Source of the DNA: Syntrophotaleaceae bacterium
GTDB taxonomy: Bacteria > Desulfobacterota > Desulfuromonadia > Desulfuromonadales > Syntrophotaleaceae
DNA length: 64,000 bases
Assembly (NCBI GenBank): GCA_041390365.1
Contig: JAWKQB010000001.1
Span: 1,302,001-1,366,000, forward strand
Direction of reading: 5' to 3'
Shown here: positions 51,327-60,788 of the stretch, one piece after another
Layout: each line of letters opens with the position of its first letter
How positions within the stretch are numbered: the stretch's first letter is position 1
The notes under the pieces: model-generated
Told to the model about the DNA's origin: nothing
Database searches by the model: none
Seen by the model: only the letters and a program-made list of their open reading frames with translations
Program-made: the position numbers and the translations under genes

Positions 51327-53750
51327 TCATTCGGTTTTAGTTTCAATCATAACAATTCCTTTTTCTCCATCAACAATTACTATTTGTCCATCATTTATGC
51401 GTATTGTTGCGTCATAAAGATTTCCAACAGCGGGTATTCCAAGTTCTCTCGCTATGATAGCACCATGCGACAAGTAGTTCCCCATATCAGTTACAATCGC
51501 TCCTGCAAGGATGAAAAGGGGCGTCCAAGCTGGATTCGTTGAAGGTGCTACCAGCACATCACCCTTTTCAAAATTGATGTTTTGTGAAGGGTCGGCCACT
51601 ACCCGCGCACGACCAGCATACAATCCGCTGCTCAGTGCCAGTCCGCGCAGCTCATGCCCGTGACCGGTCATGTTAGGAACCTTCAACATTTGTCCTTTAG
51701 TGCTGATTCGGATCTCCCGCCAGGGTTTACTTGCACAGAACCGTTCGAAATCGGCCTTTCGTCTAAGTATTTCGTCCTCGGGAACCGCTGAAACTACATT
51801 TCTGGTTCCTTTCTTGATGGAAAGTTCTTCCAACTTATAGTAAAAAATATCGCTTTCCGGTATTACATTTTCTTGACAAGCGTATGTCAGGATCTCAGAC
51901 CGCATACGAGCCATTATTTTTACAATGTGTTGTTTCATCGACTCGCGCCATATACTACAATCCTGAATATGTCGGATATAATACTTTGTTAAAAGTCTCA
52001 GTCCTCTTGGCACACTCTTTACTATTTCTAGCTCTGCCTGCTTCCTGATAACCATGTTCATATATGACTTGTTTTCGACATATATTATCTCTTTCTGATT
52101 TAAGTAACGTTTTAGAGTTGCACCTAAATAAGAGGGGTCTTCATGCCATCTTTCAATCGAAAGTTCAAACTCTTTCAAAGATACATAACCGTACTTTTCC
52201 ATAAAGTCTGCCCATACGCCTGAATAAGCTTCACCTGCCTGCTGCAGCAGATAGGGTACGTTTTCATGCGGGGCTGTCTGCAAAGACGTACATAATTCCT
52301 CATTCTTACGTACTAAATCAGCAATTTTTATTAAGGCATCACTGAATGCTGTGCTGGCAATTTCATTTAGACCCGTAACTAGTTTATCAATTAAGCCGTT
52401 TGATTCCGTAAGACATTGGCGACGAGCAATCAGCCTGAGCACTGTAAAACCCAACTCCAGCAAAAGTGCTGTTCGAATATGAACTTCCATGCACTGACCT
52501 AATTCATATCTAAGTTGTTCCAATACTGATTCACCATTTATCGCAATTGAATTGGTACTGCGAATCAATAAGTTAATGGCGCGGGGTGTTTTTAACATCA
52601 TGAGTAAATATTTTATAGCAGTCTTTGCAAGAAAAAAAGGTCTTCGTTCTATTGAAAATATTTTTTTATACGCAGTCTGGTTTAAATAGACCTTCCCTTC
52701 AAAAATTTCAAAATAATTATCCCGTACTCTAGGCAGACCTAAACCTTTAAGTGAAGACCAGAATCCACTATTTACTGGACCACACACTATGGACCAAGTT
52801 AAGGGTGTGACAGTGTCAGGAATGACATCAGCAGCATTATCCCGTGTCCACACTGTCCATGACTGTTTTTCATTAGTACAAACTGCGGTAATTGGGCGAG
52901 CCTGTAGCAAGTACAACAAATCGTTGCCATAAGCCCATTCTATGTCTTGATCGGTCCCTAACAATTTTCGTATGCTATTGCCAAGTTCGGCAACCTCTCT
53001 TATTTGCCTGTCGTTTAATACGCTTTTCCCTAGTAAATTATTGGGCAACTTACAGAGTCGCTCTGGTGCCTTCACGGACCTCCAATAAACCTGATGTCCT
53101 GTTTCAGCTGTAGATATGATGTCCGTTGAGGCATTATAGAAATATTGGTCAGCGCGATCCTCCTCGCGCATCAGCGTTTCACCAAGTCCGTGCACTGCAT
53201 TAATAACCACTAGTCTCCCTTTGTCCATCTGCAACGGATCCTGGGTGAAGCAGACTCCTGAAGAATTGGCAGGGACCAACTGCTGTATCAGTAAAGCCAT
53301 GTTTCGGGATGAGTCAGCACTTGTACTCATCGATTCTTGATATGACTTCACAGTTTCTGAGGAAAACGATTCCCACACTGCTTCGCATGCCTTCTGTATA
53401 TCATTTGCCTGATTGAGACAAATCACCGACAAATACTGACCGGCATATGAAGCGCAAGCATTATCTTCATCAGCAGCAGAGGAGCGTACGATTACATGCC
53501 TGCAGCCTACAAAAAAACCTTCTATGTCCCGATACAGCTGAGAATCTAAATTGCCTCCAAGATTTTCCTTGAAGGCCTGGGGTGTGACCACAATTCCTTT
53601 TGGCACCATGAAACCTGAACTTTGTAGAAATGCAAGTCGATGCGCTTTTGCCCCAACAATATTTATACCGGCAGTATAGGCTTTGGCATAAGTCATGATC
53701 AGAGGATTTTCTAAAACAAGATTGATGTCCACGTCGTATTTCCAATCCAT
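51327..53750 (-). CDS. PEP-utilising-type phosphotransferase, rifampicin-phosphotransferase-like
   Basis: 807 residues. An ATP-grasp domain similar to PPDK/PEP synthase N-termini spans about 30-310 (VGAKAHRLAFLQSSGFMVPKG, VIVRSSAADEDNACASYAGQY, DIEWAYGNDLLYLLQARPI). A long middle region follows, then a C-terminal swivelling domain with the catalytic histidine near 762 (YLSHGAIIARELGIPAVG). No PEP-binding TIM barrel is present. This is the layout of rifampicin phosphotransferase (RPH), which moves the beta-phosphate of ATP to an alcohol via phospho-histidine. In this cluster the acceptor may be an isoprenoid alcohol or sugar. It is followed at 18 bases by a radical SAM gene and preceded by the CrtC-like gene. 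Confidence 0.85.
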   Translation of the reverse strand: MDWKYDVDINLVLENPLIMTYAKAYTAGINIVGAKAHRLAFLQSSGFMVPKGIVVTPQAFKENLGGNLDSQLYRDIEGFFVGCRHVIVRSSAADEDNACASYAGQYLSVICLNQANDIQKACEAVWESFSSETVKSYQESMSTSADSSRNMALLIQQLVPANSSGVCFTQDPLQMDKGRLVVINAVHGLGETLMREEDRADQYFYNASTDIISTAETGHQVYWRSVKAPERLCKLPNNLLGKSVLNDRQIREVAELGNSIRKLLGTDQDIEWAYGNDLLYLLQARPITAVCTNEKQSWTVWTRDNAADVIPDTVTPLTWSIVCGPVNSGFWSSLKGLGLPRVRDNYFEIFEGKVYLNQTAYKKIFSIERRPFFLAKTAIKYLLMMLKTPRAINLLIRSTNSIAINGESVLEQLRYELGQCMEVHIRTALLLELGFTVLRLIARRQCLTESNGLIDKLVTGLNEIASTAFSDALIKIADLVRKNEELCTSLQTAPHENVPYLLQQAGEAYSGVWADFMEKYGYVSLKEFELSIERWHEDPSYLGATLKRYLNQKEIIYVENKSYMNMVIRKQAELEIVKSVPRGLRLLTKYYIRHIQDCSIWRESMKQHIVKIMARMRSEILTYACQENVIPESDIFYYKLEELSIKKGTRNVVSAVPEDEILRRKADFERFCASKPWREIRISTKGQMLKVPNMTGHGHELRGLALSSGLYAGRARVVADPSQNINFEKGDVLVAPSTNPAWTPLFILAGAIVTDMGNYLSHGAIIARELGIPAVGNLYDATIRINDGQIVIVDGEKGIVMIETKTE

Positions 53751-53765
53751 AATGTTTCTGAATGT

Positions 53766-54725
53766 TCACCTCATTCGCATTTCTTCATGTACTGAATTTT
53801 CTGAATATTGGCCTTTATAGTAAAAATGTTTTTTAATGCGCTTATAATTCACATTGCTCAACGAAACACACATCGGTTTAAAAATCCGGCTTTCTTTCAG
53901 ACGAAAAAACATGAACTCAGCAATTTTATTAATAAAGCGAAACTTTCTTGAAAGAGGAGATATAAAAATCATATCTTCGTCGATAACATGATGTGAGGTG
54001 TGAACAATCTCACATTTCATGGTTTCGGTTAGAAATTTTTGAGCATCGTCAAGCTGATTATATCGATAATGCTCCATGTGCTGTTCGCCGTTGCCATTTA
54101 CATGCATACTAAAAGCCCAAAGACATTTTTGTCGGTCACGTACTGTCGCATATATGAACACCTCATCGTTAAGAAGGTACCGACCCCAGTTCCAGTAGTC
54201 TAAATGCCGAGGGAGACTTACAGTACCCCAATTGCAGTCATGATACCCAATCCCCTCGATTGTGATATTCTCTCCGTCACAACACAAAAATCCAGCGGCA
54301 TTTATACGAGGATATTTAACCTGCCACCAAAATTCTGTCTGCATGCCATCAAAAACGCAAATTGGCTCCATGAGTGTTTTTCGGGTTACCGCTTCAGATT
54401 TGAATTCAAGATGCAATTTTATATTAGAATCATCCACATGGCAAAAAATAGCGTCTGATTTCGTGGTCATTGTTGCTGTACCGATGTACAGAGAGAGAGG
54501 CCTATCAACAATAGTACACTTTTTAATTGGGCTGACAATTGTTCTATGAATAATTTTACTATTTTTCTTATATACAACAATATCAACAAGACCTATATCA
54601 AAGTTAGAAAAAAAAGGTTGCACATGAAAGATCAAAACTATATCAAGTCCAGAATTACAGTGTATGTCAAAATACCACCATTTAAAGTACTTCCTGTCAC
54701 AAAGAACTTGAGTTATATTACCCAT
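53766..54725 (-). CDS. CrtC-like (hydroxyneurosporene synthase family) lipocalin-fold protein
   Basis: 319 residues. KWWYFDIHC near the N-terminus, EFWWQVKYP, IEGIGYHDCNWGTVSLPRH and LDYWNWGRYLLNDEV follow the aromatic and histidine/asparagine pattern of the CrtC / AttH two-domain lipocalin family. CrtC adds water to carotenoid ends; relatives in terpenoid and polyketide clusters act as cyclases or dehydratases. The sequence has no catalytic residue I can assign with certainty. AGGAAA precedes the ATG. It stands next to the RPH-like enzyme and downstream of the UbiA and prenyl synthase genes, so an isoprenoid substrate is plausible. Confidence 0.7.
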   Translation of the reverse strand: MGNITQVLCDRKYFKWWYFDIHCNSGLDIVLIFHVQPFFSNFDIGLVDIVVYKKNSKIIHRTIVSPIKKCTIVDRPLSLYIGTATMTTKSDAIFCHVDDSNIKLHLEFKSEAVTRKTLMEPICVFDGMQTEFWWQVKYPRINAAGFLCCDGENITIEGIGYHDCNWGTVSLPRHLDYWNWGRYLLNDEVFIYATVRDRQKCLWAFSMHVNGNGEQHMEHYRYNQLDDAQKFLTETMKCEIVHTSHHVIDEDMIFISPLSRKFRFINKIAEFMFFRLKESRIFKPMCVSLSNVNYKRIKKHFYYKGQYSENSVHEEMRMR

Positions 54726-54844
54726 TTTTAATTTCCTGTAAGATTTTTCCTTTTTGCATATTAATCGAAACTATTTCGTTTAAATTTTGTGGCCTTTAAT
54801 CTACTAATTTTTAAAAAATTGTAATCGTTTTTAAACGCATCGTC

Positions 54845-55924
54845 CTATGATTGCCCCGCCATAATAATAGTTTCATCTTTTAAGTATTCGTCTAAATGAA
54901 TATATTGCTTACCATTAATTTCAATCATATAATTTTTCCTTACTTCAGGATCTGTGGAGTGATTATTGATCCTGCTGTCAGCCCAATCGTGCCAGAAGCC
55001 CGGCTTCTCCCAAGGATCGCTAATATAGATAAAACCCTTAATTTGTGTATATGCTGCGATCTTGTCAAATAACGGTTTGTACCAATCATTCCAGTTCTTA
55101 AAATTTGCCGAACCATCATTATGAATAGGCGAGGATTCACATACCATGACAGGCTTGTTGTGCTTTTTTGCATTAATTAAAAAATGATCAGAAGACTTCA
55201 TCTGTTCGAGGGTAAAGTAATTAATTCCCCACCAATCAACATAGGCATCTCCAGGATACCATTGCATATAATCAAAAACGAACGGATTTACGGTATTCCA
55301 TACCCACGCGACGTTGTTTGTGCCATTCTCTTTAAAGATATTAAAAAGTTTGCTCCAAATAGCTTTGAACTCTTCTGGCTTCAGGTTAGGATCTGAGTGA
55401 AAGCCACTGTTTTCGCTTCCGAATTCAAAACCGGGCCTTAAGTATACAGGCTGGCCTATATTCTTGATGATTCCAGCAAGTTCGACGATTCTAAAATCCC
55501 AGTCACCCTTAAGAATTTTGTCAGAAGCTACATCATTCTTTCCGTTCTTCAATGAATGCATGCTTTTCAGGATAATTCCAATATTTAAAATATAATCAGT
55601 TCCGCTACTATTGAGAATTTCGGAGATATTTGGCTGTTTATATTCATCTGCTTCAGGATCAAGAAAAACATAGACAGCATACACTAATGGCGTTTTACCG
55701 GTGGCTTCCCGGTACTCATTGACATATTTCCAGTTTTCTTCTTCAGTATAGAAAAATGGAACATATTGGCCCAGGCCGTGTATCACCCTGCCGTCCGGAG
55801 GTTCAAATTTTACTCTATTGGGACAATCAGCTACCGATTTGACGGCACTCCCTATACAGGCGCTTAGCGTCATAGAGAGTACCAAACCGATAATTAAAGA
55901 AAAAAAGTAAATTGCCCTATTCAT
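54845..55924 (-). CDS. GH26-like glycoside hydrolase lipoprotein
   Basis: 359 residues. Type II signal peptide with lipobox LSAC (Cys23), so the protein is probably anchored in a membrane facing the periplasm. The core follows GH26 (beta-mannanase) layout: acid/base Glu167 in YLRPGFEFGSE, NNVAWVWNTVNPF, WYPGDAYVDWWGINYF, and nucleophile Glu263 in VMVCESSP. The ATG at 55924 lies 9 bases after the UbiA stop. GH26 enzymes cut beta-mannan or related glycans; in a biosynthesis cluster it could trim the exported glycan or work as a transglycosidase. The match is by motif, so the family call is moderate. Confidence 0.7.
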   Translation of the reverse strand: MNRAIYFFSLIIGLVLSMTLSACIGSAVKSVADCPNRVKFEPPDGRVIHGLGQYVPFFYTEEENWKYVNEYREATGKTPLVYAVYVFLDPEADEYKQPNISEILNSSGTDYILNIGIILKSMHSLKNGKNDVASDKILKGDWDFRIVELAGIIKNIGQPVYLRPGFEFGSENSGFHSDPNLKPEEFKAIWSKLFNIFKENGTNNVAWVWNTVNPFVFDYMQWYPGDAYVDWWGINYFTLEQMKSSDHFLINAKKHNKPVMVCESSPIHNDGSANFKNWNDWYKPLFDKIAAYTQIKGFIYISDPWEKPGFWHDWADSRINNHSTDPEVRKNYMIEINGKQYIHLDEYLKDETIIMAGQS

Positions 55925-55933
55925 TACGCCCAA

Positions 55934-56998
55934 TCAAAGGGTTCTGCGTGGAGCAATCCTCTTCAGCAATCTTGCAGGATAGCTGTTCAAAATCATCTGC
56001 AATGAATACAATCTTCTGTAAGCAGCCAACAAGACGAGGATTACAACAAATTGCCAGTATAGAGACGTGAGAATAAGCACCATATAAAGCGGAAGAACAA
56101 CCGACGGGAATCCGTGATGCATGAACTGAAATACATGCTTTTTTTCAGAAACGAAAGGGTTAATCTCTTCCAAGGTGAGTTTCATACCTTTCAATAGACT
56201 GTAAACATAAAGTGCAAGGTAGAATACAAGTATAGGCAAAGCGGCTGAAATACCTTTGAAGCTCGGCAACTGGCGACTGCTATATATGAGGGCAAGAACA
56301 AGGAGCAGAAGGATTTTCTCAATCTCCAATGACGTCCTGAGCAATTTCCGCGACCGTTCCTTACCTGCGGTGACTGCATAAGTCTGGGTCTTAGTGCCTG
56401 CATCATTCTCATAATCTTCAAGCTGATGATTAAGGTCCGATGACAGCCCCCTGAATAATACATAAACTGTAAATACTGCCACCTCAATCCATGCACTAAA
56501 TTTGAATGCCGCAAACAAAAGAAGGATTGGTAACACCCTTTGGGCGAGCACCACGATGATGAGACCTGTTTTCCCTCTTTCCTTCAATCTGAATGGCTTC
56601 AAAGAGTAGAAGGTAGCACTCAGTGACCACGCCAACCAGAAAATGACAAAAATGACATTACCAGTGAAATTGAGTCCTGCCAGAATACTGAGGACAGCGA
56701 AAAACAGAACAACAACGATGGCCTTGCGACTAGAGTCTCCATGGAAAGTGTTGCTCTTGCCTTGGAAAGCATCAAGTTCCATATCGGCCAGGTCATTCAC
56801 AAGATAGCCATAAGTAGTTGAAGAAACACTGAACAAGACAAAAACTATAATATTTTTTATAAAATGTGATGCATCAATTTCCCGAGAGAATCCTATATAA
56901 AAGACAATAAATAGATTTTCAATAATAGAATTATATTCTAAAACTGACCAGTTTCTCCAGCCTAAATATCTTAAAATAAATATTTTTACTTCTTTCAT
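55934..56998 (-). CDS. UbiA-family prenyltransferase
   Basis: 354-residue integral membrane enzyme with about nine helices. The first Asp-rich motif is NDLADMELD (Asn68 to Asp76, NDxxDxxxD), and the second region is DLNHQLEDYENDAGTKT. UbiA enzymes join a prenyl diphosphate to an aromatic or other acceptor, and some are terpene cyclases. The ATG at 56998 begins MKEVKIFILRYLG; no strong ribosome binding site. The prenyl-synthase gene precedes it by 39 bases, so the synthase probably feeds it. Acceptor unknown: no benzoate or quinone genes are near, which argues against simple ubiquinone/menaquinone work. Confidence 0.9.
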   Translation of the reverse strand: MKEVKIFILRYLGWRNWSVLEYNSIIENLFIVFYIGFSREIDASHFIKNIIVFVLFSVSSTTYGYLVNDLADMELDAFQGKSNTFHGDSSRKAIVVVLFFAVLSILAGLNFTGNVIFVIFWLAWSLSATFYSLKPFRLKERGKTGLIIVVLAQRVLPILLLFAAFKFSAWIEVAVFTVYVLFRGLSSDLNHQLEDYENDAGTKTQTYAVTAGKERSRKLLRTSLEIEKILLLLVLALIYSSRQLPSFKGISAALPILVFYLALYVYSLLKGMKLTLEEINPFVSEKKHVFQFMHHGFPSVVLPLYMVLILTSLYWQFVVILVLLAAYRRLYSLQMILNSYPARLLKRIAPRRTL

Positions 56999-57037
56999 AA
57001 TATAACCGAATAGGGTAAACAAGAACGTGACTAGATC

Positions 57038-57910
57038 TTAAGACTTCCGTTTCATCAGCATTTTACACAAAGCGATTAGTTTTGCATTTTTACCTTCGAA
57101 AATGCTGATCGCCTTGATCGCTTTTTCAACGTGTTCCTGAGCAGCTTTTTTCGATTCGGCAACACCATGAAGAGTCACATAATTTTTTTCATTGGCGTGC
57201 AAAGATTTTCCCATCTCCTGCTCATTTCCTTCGGTGTTGAGAAGGTCATCGAAAATCTGGAATGCTGAACCCAGATTCTCGGCATATGTTTCGAGCGCCC
57301 GAATCTGCACATCTTCGGCGTTTCCGATAATAGCTGCCGTTGTTCCCGAGGCCACAAAAAGTGACGCTGTTTTATGAATGTAAATATATTCAACAACCGT
57401 CTTGTTGATGGTTTCGTTTGCGAATTTCAGGTCAACGAACTGCCCTCCTACCAGTCCATCGAGGCCCACCGTGTTCGCAAGCTTCTCCACGACGAGAACC
57501 TTCTTGTCCGCCGGAAGATCCGGATCCGCCAAAACCACCTCATATGCCCTTGTCAATAGTGCAATGCTTGCCAAAGAAGCGACATCCTGACCATAGAGAA
57601 GGTGATTGGCGGTTTTACCTCTTCTGACGGCCGCATCGTCCATATGTGGCAGATCATCCATGATTAATGAAGCAGTGTGGATCATTTCAACTGAGCAGGC
57701 AAGGGACTTCATCCTTTCCATGGGTACTCCGAACATCTCCCCAACAATAAGGCTGAATATTGGCCTTACCCTTTTACCCCCTGAATAGAGGGTATAGTTG
57801 ATGGACTCAACCAATACATTCAGCAGGGGTTCCCGGTTCGGAATATACTCTGCAAGGCTAAGGTCAACGTAATCCTTCATGCGAAGAAACTCTGCCATCA
57901 TTTTTTCCAT
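57038..57910 (-). CDS. IspA-like trans-prenyl diphosphate synthase with altered second motif
   Basis: 290 residues, all-alpha prenyl synthase. The first Asp-rich motif DDLPHMDD (Asp85 to Asp92) has the two-residue insert of bacterial farnesyl-type synthases; GGKRVRPIFSLI and GGQFVDLKFAN are also normal. The second motif reads FDDLLNTEGNEQEMGK: the third aspartate of DDxxD is Asn225, and the usual GD after it is GN. Product length cannot be fixed by eye. The start chosen (MEKMMAEF) has GGAG nine bases upstream; an ATG five codons earlier is possible. It lies with ubiA, dxs and idi in one cluster and should make the prenyl chain for the UbiA enzyme. Confidence 0.88.
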   Translation of the reverse strand: MEKMMAEFLRMKDYVDLSLAEYIPNREPLLNVLVESINYTLYSGGKRVRPIFSLIVGEMFGVPMERMKSLACSVEMIHTASLIMDDLPHMDDAAVRRGKTANHLLYGQDVASLASIALLTRAYEVVLADPDLPADKKVLVVEKLANTVGLDGLVGGQFVDLKFANETINKTVVEYIYIHKTASLFVASGTTAAIIGNAEDVQIRALETYAENLGSAFQIFDDLLNTEGNEQEMGKSLHANEKNYVTLHGVAESKKAAQEHVEKAIKAISIFEGKNAKLIALCKMLMKRKS

Positions 57911-58004
57911 GCTTTCATTCTCCATTCAGATGTGATTTGAACAGCATTCCAAGGTTTTATGGACCATACTGGATCAGGACAAACATAGCCAGAATCACGC
58001 AATC

Positions 58005-58901
58005 CTAGTGAAGCGGTTTTTCATACATTCCTTGGGCAAAACCCCGAATCCAGTAGGTAAGTCCAATACACAGATATATAAGCGCCAAAGGTCTCCTGAT
58101 GATAAGACCGGGACGCCGACGAAGAAACACACCAACAGTCTTCGCAAACTTGACTAGAGGGAGCAAGGGCAGAAACAGGACACCCAAATAGGGATTTTTG
58201 ACAATGAATGAGCCTTCCAGATCAACAATCCTTAAAACCCTTGAAGTAATTTTCCCGATCCTCTGTTGATGGGCCAAGAATCCAGAGAAACTTGATCTAT
58301 GATGGTGGGAGACCCCAATTGATGGATCGAGCAGAATCTTCTCTCCCTTACAGACCAGATGGTAGTTGAATACCAAATCCTCCTGAGGATAGTAGCGACC
58401 ATCAAACAAACCATGGTCCTCGAAGACTGATCGCTTGTACGAGATATTGCAGGTAGGGATATGCCCCACGGTACGACTTTGTTGACCAGGAAGGAATTCA
58501 CGAAATTCTGCAAGATAGCCGGCAAGGGCTACCAGATCCTTTTCATCGTTGGCACTATACACGACCCCCCCAACAACCTTGAAGGAAGATTCATGCGCCA
58601 GAGCGATTCGTTCCAGCCAGTCAGGAGCTGCGATGCAGTCCGAATCGATGAAGGCGAAGATGTCACCCTTTGCTCTGCCAATACCAATGTTTCTCGCCGT
58701 TCCCGGGTCGGTTTTTTTATTGAGGTGAATGTAGGTGAATCGTTCAAAGGTGCAAGCCGCAACTATTTCAGGGGTTCTGTCAACAGAGCTGTCAACAAGA
58801 ATAATTTCGTACTCCACGTCCCACGATTGATTGATCAAGGATTGGAGACAGAGCTCGATAGTATTTTCCGAGTTATATGATGGTATTATGACGGATATCA
58901 T
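58005..58901 (-). CDS. Glycosyltransferase family 2 with C-terminal membrane part
   Basis: 298 residues. GT-A fold: VIIPSYNSENTIELCLQSL start, FIDSDCIAAPDWLERI with the DxD-like SDC, and FDGRYYPQEDLVFNYHLV near the catalytic acidic residue. One or two hydrophobic helices at the C-terminus (PYLGVLFLPLLPLVKFAK; LALIYLCIGLTYWIRG) anchor it to the inner membrane. Its ATG overlaps the stop of the methyltransferase gene by four bases (ATGA), so the two are co-translated. Sugar donor and acceptor unknown. Confidence 0.88.
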   Translation of the reverse strand: MISVIIPSYNSENTIELCLQSLINQSWDVEYEIILVDSSVDRTPEIVAACTFERFTYIHLNKKTDPGTARNIGIGRAKGDIFAFIDSDCIAAPDWLERIALAHESSFKVVGGVVYSANDEKDLVALAGYLAEFREFLPGQQSRTVGHIPTCNISYKRSVFEDHGLFDGRYYPQEDLVFNYHLVCKGEKILLDPSIGVSHHHRSSFSGFLAHQQRIGKITSRVLRIVDLEGSFIVKNPYLGVLFLPLLPLVKFAKTVGVFLRRRPGLIIRRPLALIYLCIGLTYWIRGFAQGMYEKPLH

Positions 58902-59749
58902 GAGGCAACCTTGTTAATAACGTTGCTGGGCAAGAAAAAAAAGTATTGATGATGGGCCCAGTATTTTTTTATAATCTCCGGCAGATTCTCAAGAAAAGAG
59001 TACCGTAACACATCATGCTCCATGGACCTGTTTCTCCCGCTGAAATAATCAAGAATACACATACGGCTTTCGCGTTGTTTTTCCATCAATCGGGCAAGTT
59101 TCGCCATGCCGACCCTCCTGAGCATATCCTCCTTATTCATGGCAATATCGGGCCACGGGGGCGCATCAAGGGTGCCATTCCCCCTTTCCGTCCAGCCAAG
59201 GTCCGACATCAGGCGAACTATTTTCTCTCGGTCAGCATTTTCATAATACAGACCTTCTTCTCTTCTATGATTTTTGATACGTCTTGCAACAAAAGGATTA
59301 TGACAGTTGGGGATACAAAAAAAGATCAATTTTTTGGTCACCCGCACCAGTTCCAAAAGAATGGGCTCAATATTTTCAATAAAAATGAGGGAGGCAAAAT
59401 TCCAGCCCATATCAAAAGTTTTGTCACCAAAAGGCAGCCTTGAATATTCCTCTGGAGTCCATGCAGGGTGAACCGATAAACCTGCTTCTTCCCAGGCCTG
59501 ACCAATCAATTTTAGCCTCTCCATATTATGGTCAACCACTGTTACTGGAATCCCCTGCGCGGACCACCACATACTGTTGATCCCGGAAATCCCGGTCATT
59601 CCGAACGAAGGTGCTTCAATTACACTTTCAATTTCATGATTTCTGACCAATTTTTGAAAATGGGTGTGCAATACGAAACGTTCGTAGGTTGTACCCATAC
59701 CTTCATGGCCGTTCTCGAAATAGTCTGGCCAGGCGTTTAAAATATGCAT
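58898..59749 (-). CDS. SAM-dependent methyltransferase-like protein
   Basis: 283 residues. A class I fold is suggested by IESVIEAPSFGMTGISGINS (motif I region, with an unusual GMTGISGI in place of the strict GxGxG), IPVTVVDHNMERLKLIGQAW (acidic end of beta-2), FGDKTFDMGWNFASLIFIENIEP and LVRVTKKLIFFCIPN. The ATG at 59749 with AAGG upstream is preferred over a TTG two codons earlier. It precedes a glycosyltransferase with four-base overlap. It may methylate a sugar or the isoprenoid part. Confidence 0.75.
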   Translation of the reverse strand: MHILNAWPDYFENGHEGMGTTYERFVLHTHFQKLVRNHEIESVIEAPSFGMTGISGINSMWWSAQGIPVTVVDHNMERLKLIGQAWEEAGLSVHPAWTPEEYSRLPFGDKTFDMGWNFASLIFIENIEPILLELVRVTKKLIFFCIPNCHNPFVARRIKNHRREEGLYYENADREKIVRLMSDLGWTERGNGTLDAPPWPDIAMNKEDMLRRVGMAKLARLMEKQRESRMCILDYFSGRNRSMEHDVLRYSFLENLPEIIKKYWAHHQYFFFLPSNVINKVAS

Positions 59750-59810
59750 CGGCAACCTTATCTGTTTTCACTTCATTGGATTGATGATTCAAAGGAGATC
59801 ATCATATAAT

Positions 59811-60788
59811 TTACATATTTTTTGCCAAAAATTTTTTTTTGGTGTCAGGAGGTATCAGCTCAATACACTCATCTCTAACTATACTTGTATCGTAGTACCA
59901 GCTACGGCTAATCAATAAAATCCGAACAAGCCATTTTTCGAATTTCAACATTTTAAATATTGATACTGCGCAATCGAACAGTATTCCTGGCATTGAAAGA
60001 TAGGAAGGATAATCTTTTCCATGCTTATTCCGATGAATTATATTCACAAGGTCTTTTAGAGAAACTGGAGCCCCGTCGGCGGCAATATAAATGCTGCTTT
60101 TCAAGCGTTCCTTTTTCAAAAGGCAACGGATAAGTTCAGACAGATACGTTACGTCGAGAAGATGGATTTTCACATCTCTCGAGCACAGAAGGAAACGTTT
60201 TTTTTGGACAAGGCGTATGAGTGTTGCAGGGAAGCCATTATCCCCGGATCCGTAAGTAATGGTGGGTCTCACAATGCAAATATCAATACCCTTGGAAGAA
60301 AATTTTTTCACCATGTCTTCCGCTCTTATCTTGGACTGATGATAGAGATTATCACCTTTAAGTGCGGTCTCGATTCCAGCGGGAATTAGGCTGGGTACAG
60401 TTCCGAAAACCCCTACTGAGCTGCAATACAAAAATCTTTGCACCCCTGCCTTCACGCTTTGTTGAAGCAACACTTCCGTCCCGACTTCATTGATTCTTCT
60501 GTATTCCTCTTCTTTACCTGCTCCTGCCCCCCTTACAGCGGCAAGATGAACAACGTACTGCACATGAAAATCCTTAAAGATTTCCTCCAGAAGAGACTGG
60601 TCGAAGAAGCATCCCTCCCTTATGAGGACACCGATCCTTTTGAGTGCGTTAATTCTGTCTTCATTATGTTTTTTGCGCACAATACAGATGACCTGAAAGC
60701 CCGTGTCCCTCGCCAGACTGCAGGCAACGTGGAAACCTATGAAACCAGTGGCACCGGTAAGCAGGACCGTGCTGAGAGAAGCTGTCAT
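59811..60788 (-). CDS. NAD-dependent epimerase/dehydratase (extended SDR)
   Basis: 325 residues. VLLTGATGFIGFHVACSLA (GxxGxxG), VHLAAVRGAGAG, LYCSSVGVFG, catalytic YHQSKIRAE (Tyr/Lys), IVRPTITYGSGDNGFP. The pattern fits nucleotide-sugar or lipid-linked 3-beta-ol dehydrogenases as well as epimerases; the exact reaction is unclear. The ATG at 60788 overlaps the radical SAM stop (ATGA), which fixes the start over a longer 31-residue extension. Confidence 0.85.
   Translation of the reverse strand: MTASLSTVLLTGATGFIGFHVACSLARDTGFQVICIVRKKHNEDRINALKRIGVLIREGCFFDQSLLEEIFKDFHVQYVVHLAAVRGAGAGKEEEYRRINEVGTEVLLQQSVKAGVQRFLYCSSVGVFGTVPSLIPAGIETALKGDNLYHQSKIRAEDMVKKFSSKGIDICIVRPTITYGSGDNGFPATLIRLVQKKRFLLCSRDVKIHLLDVTYLSELIRCLLKKERLKSSIYIAADGAPVSLKDLVNIIHRNKHGKDYPSYLSMPGILFDCAVSIFKMLKFEKWLVRILLISRSWYYDTSIVRDECIELIPPDTKKKFLAKNM

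Noticed and set aside
54546..54731. 61-codon plus-strand frame in AT-rich DNA
   Set aside because: Opposes the CrtC-like gene start; chance frame of lysine-rich codons.
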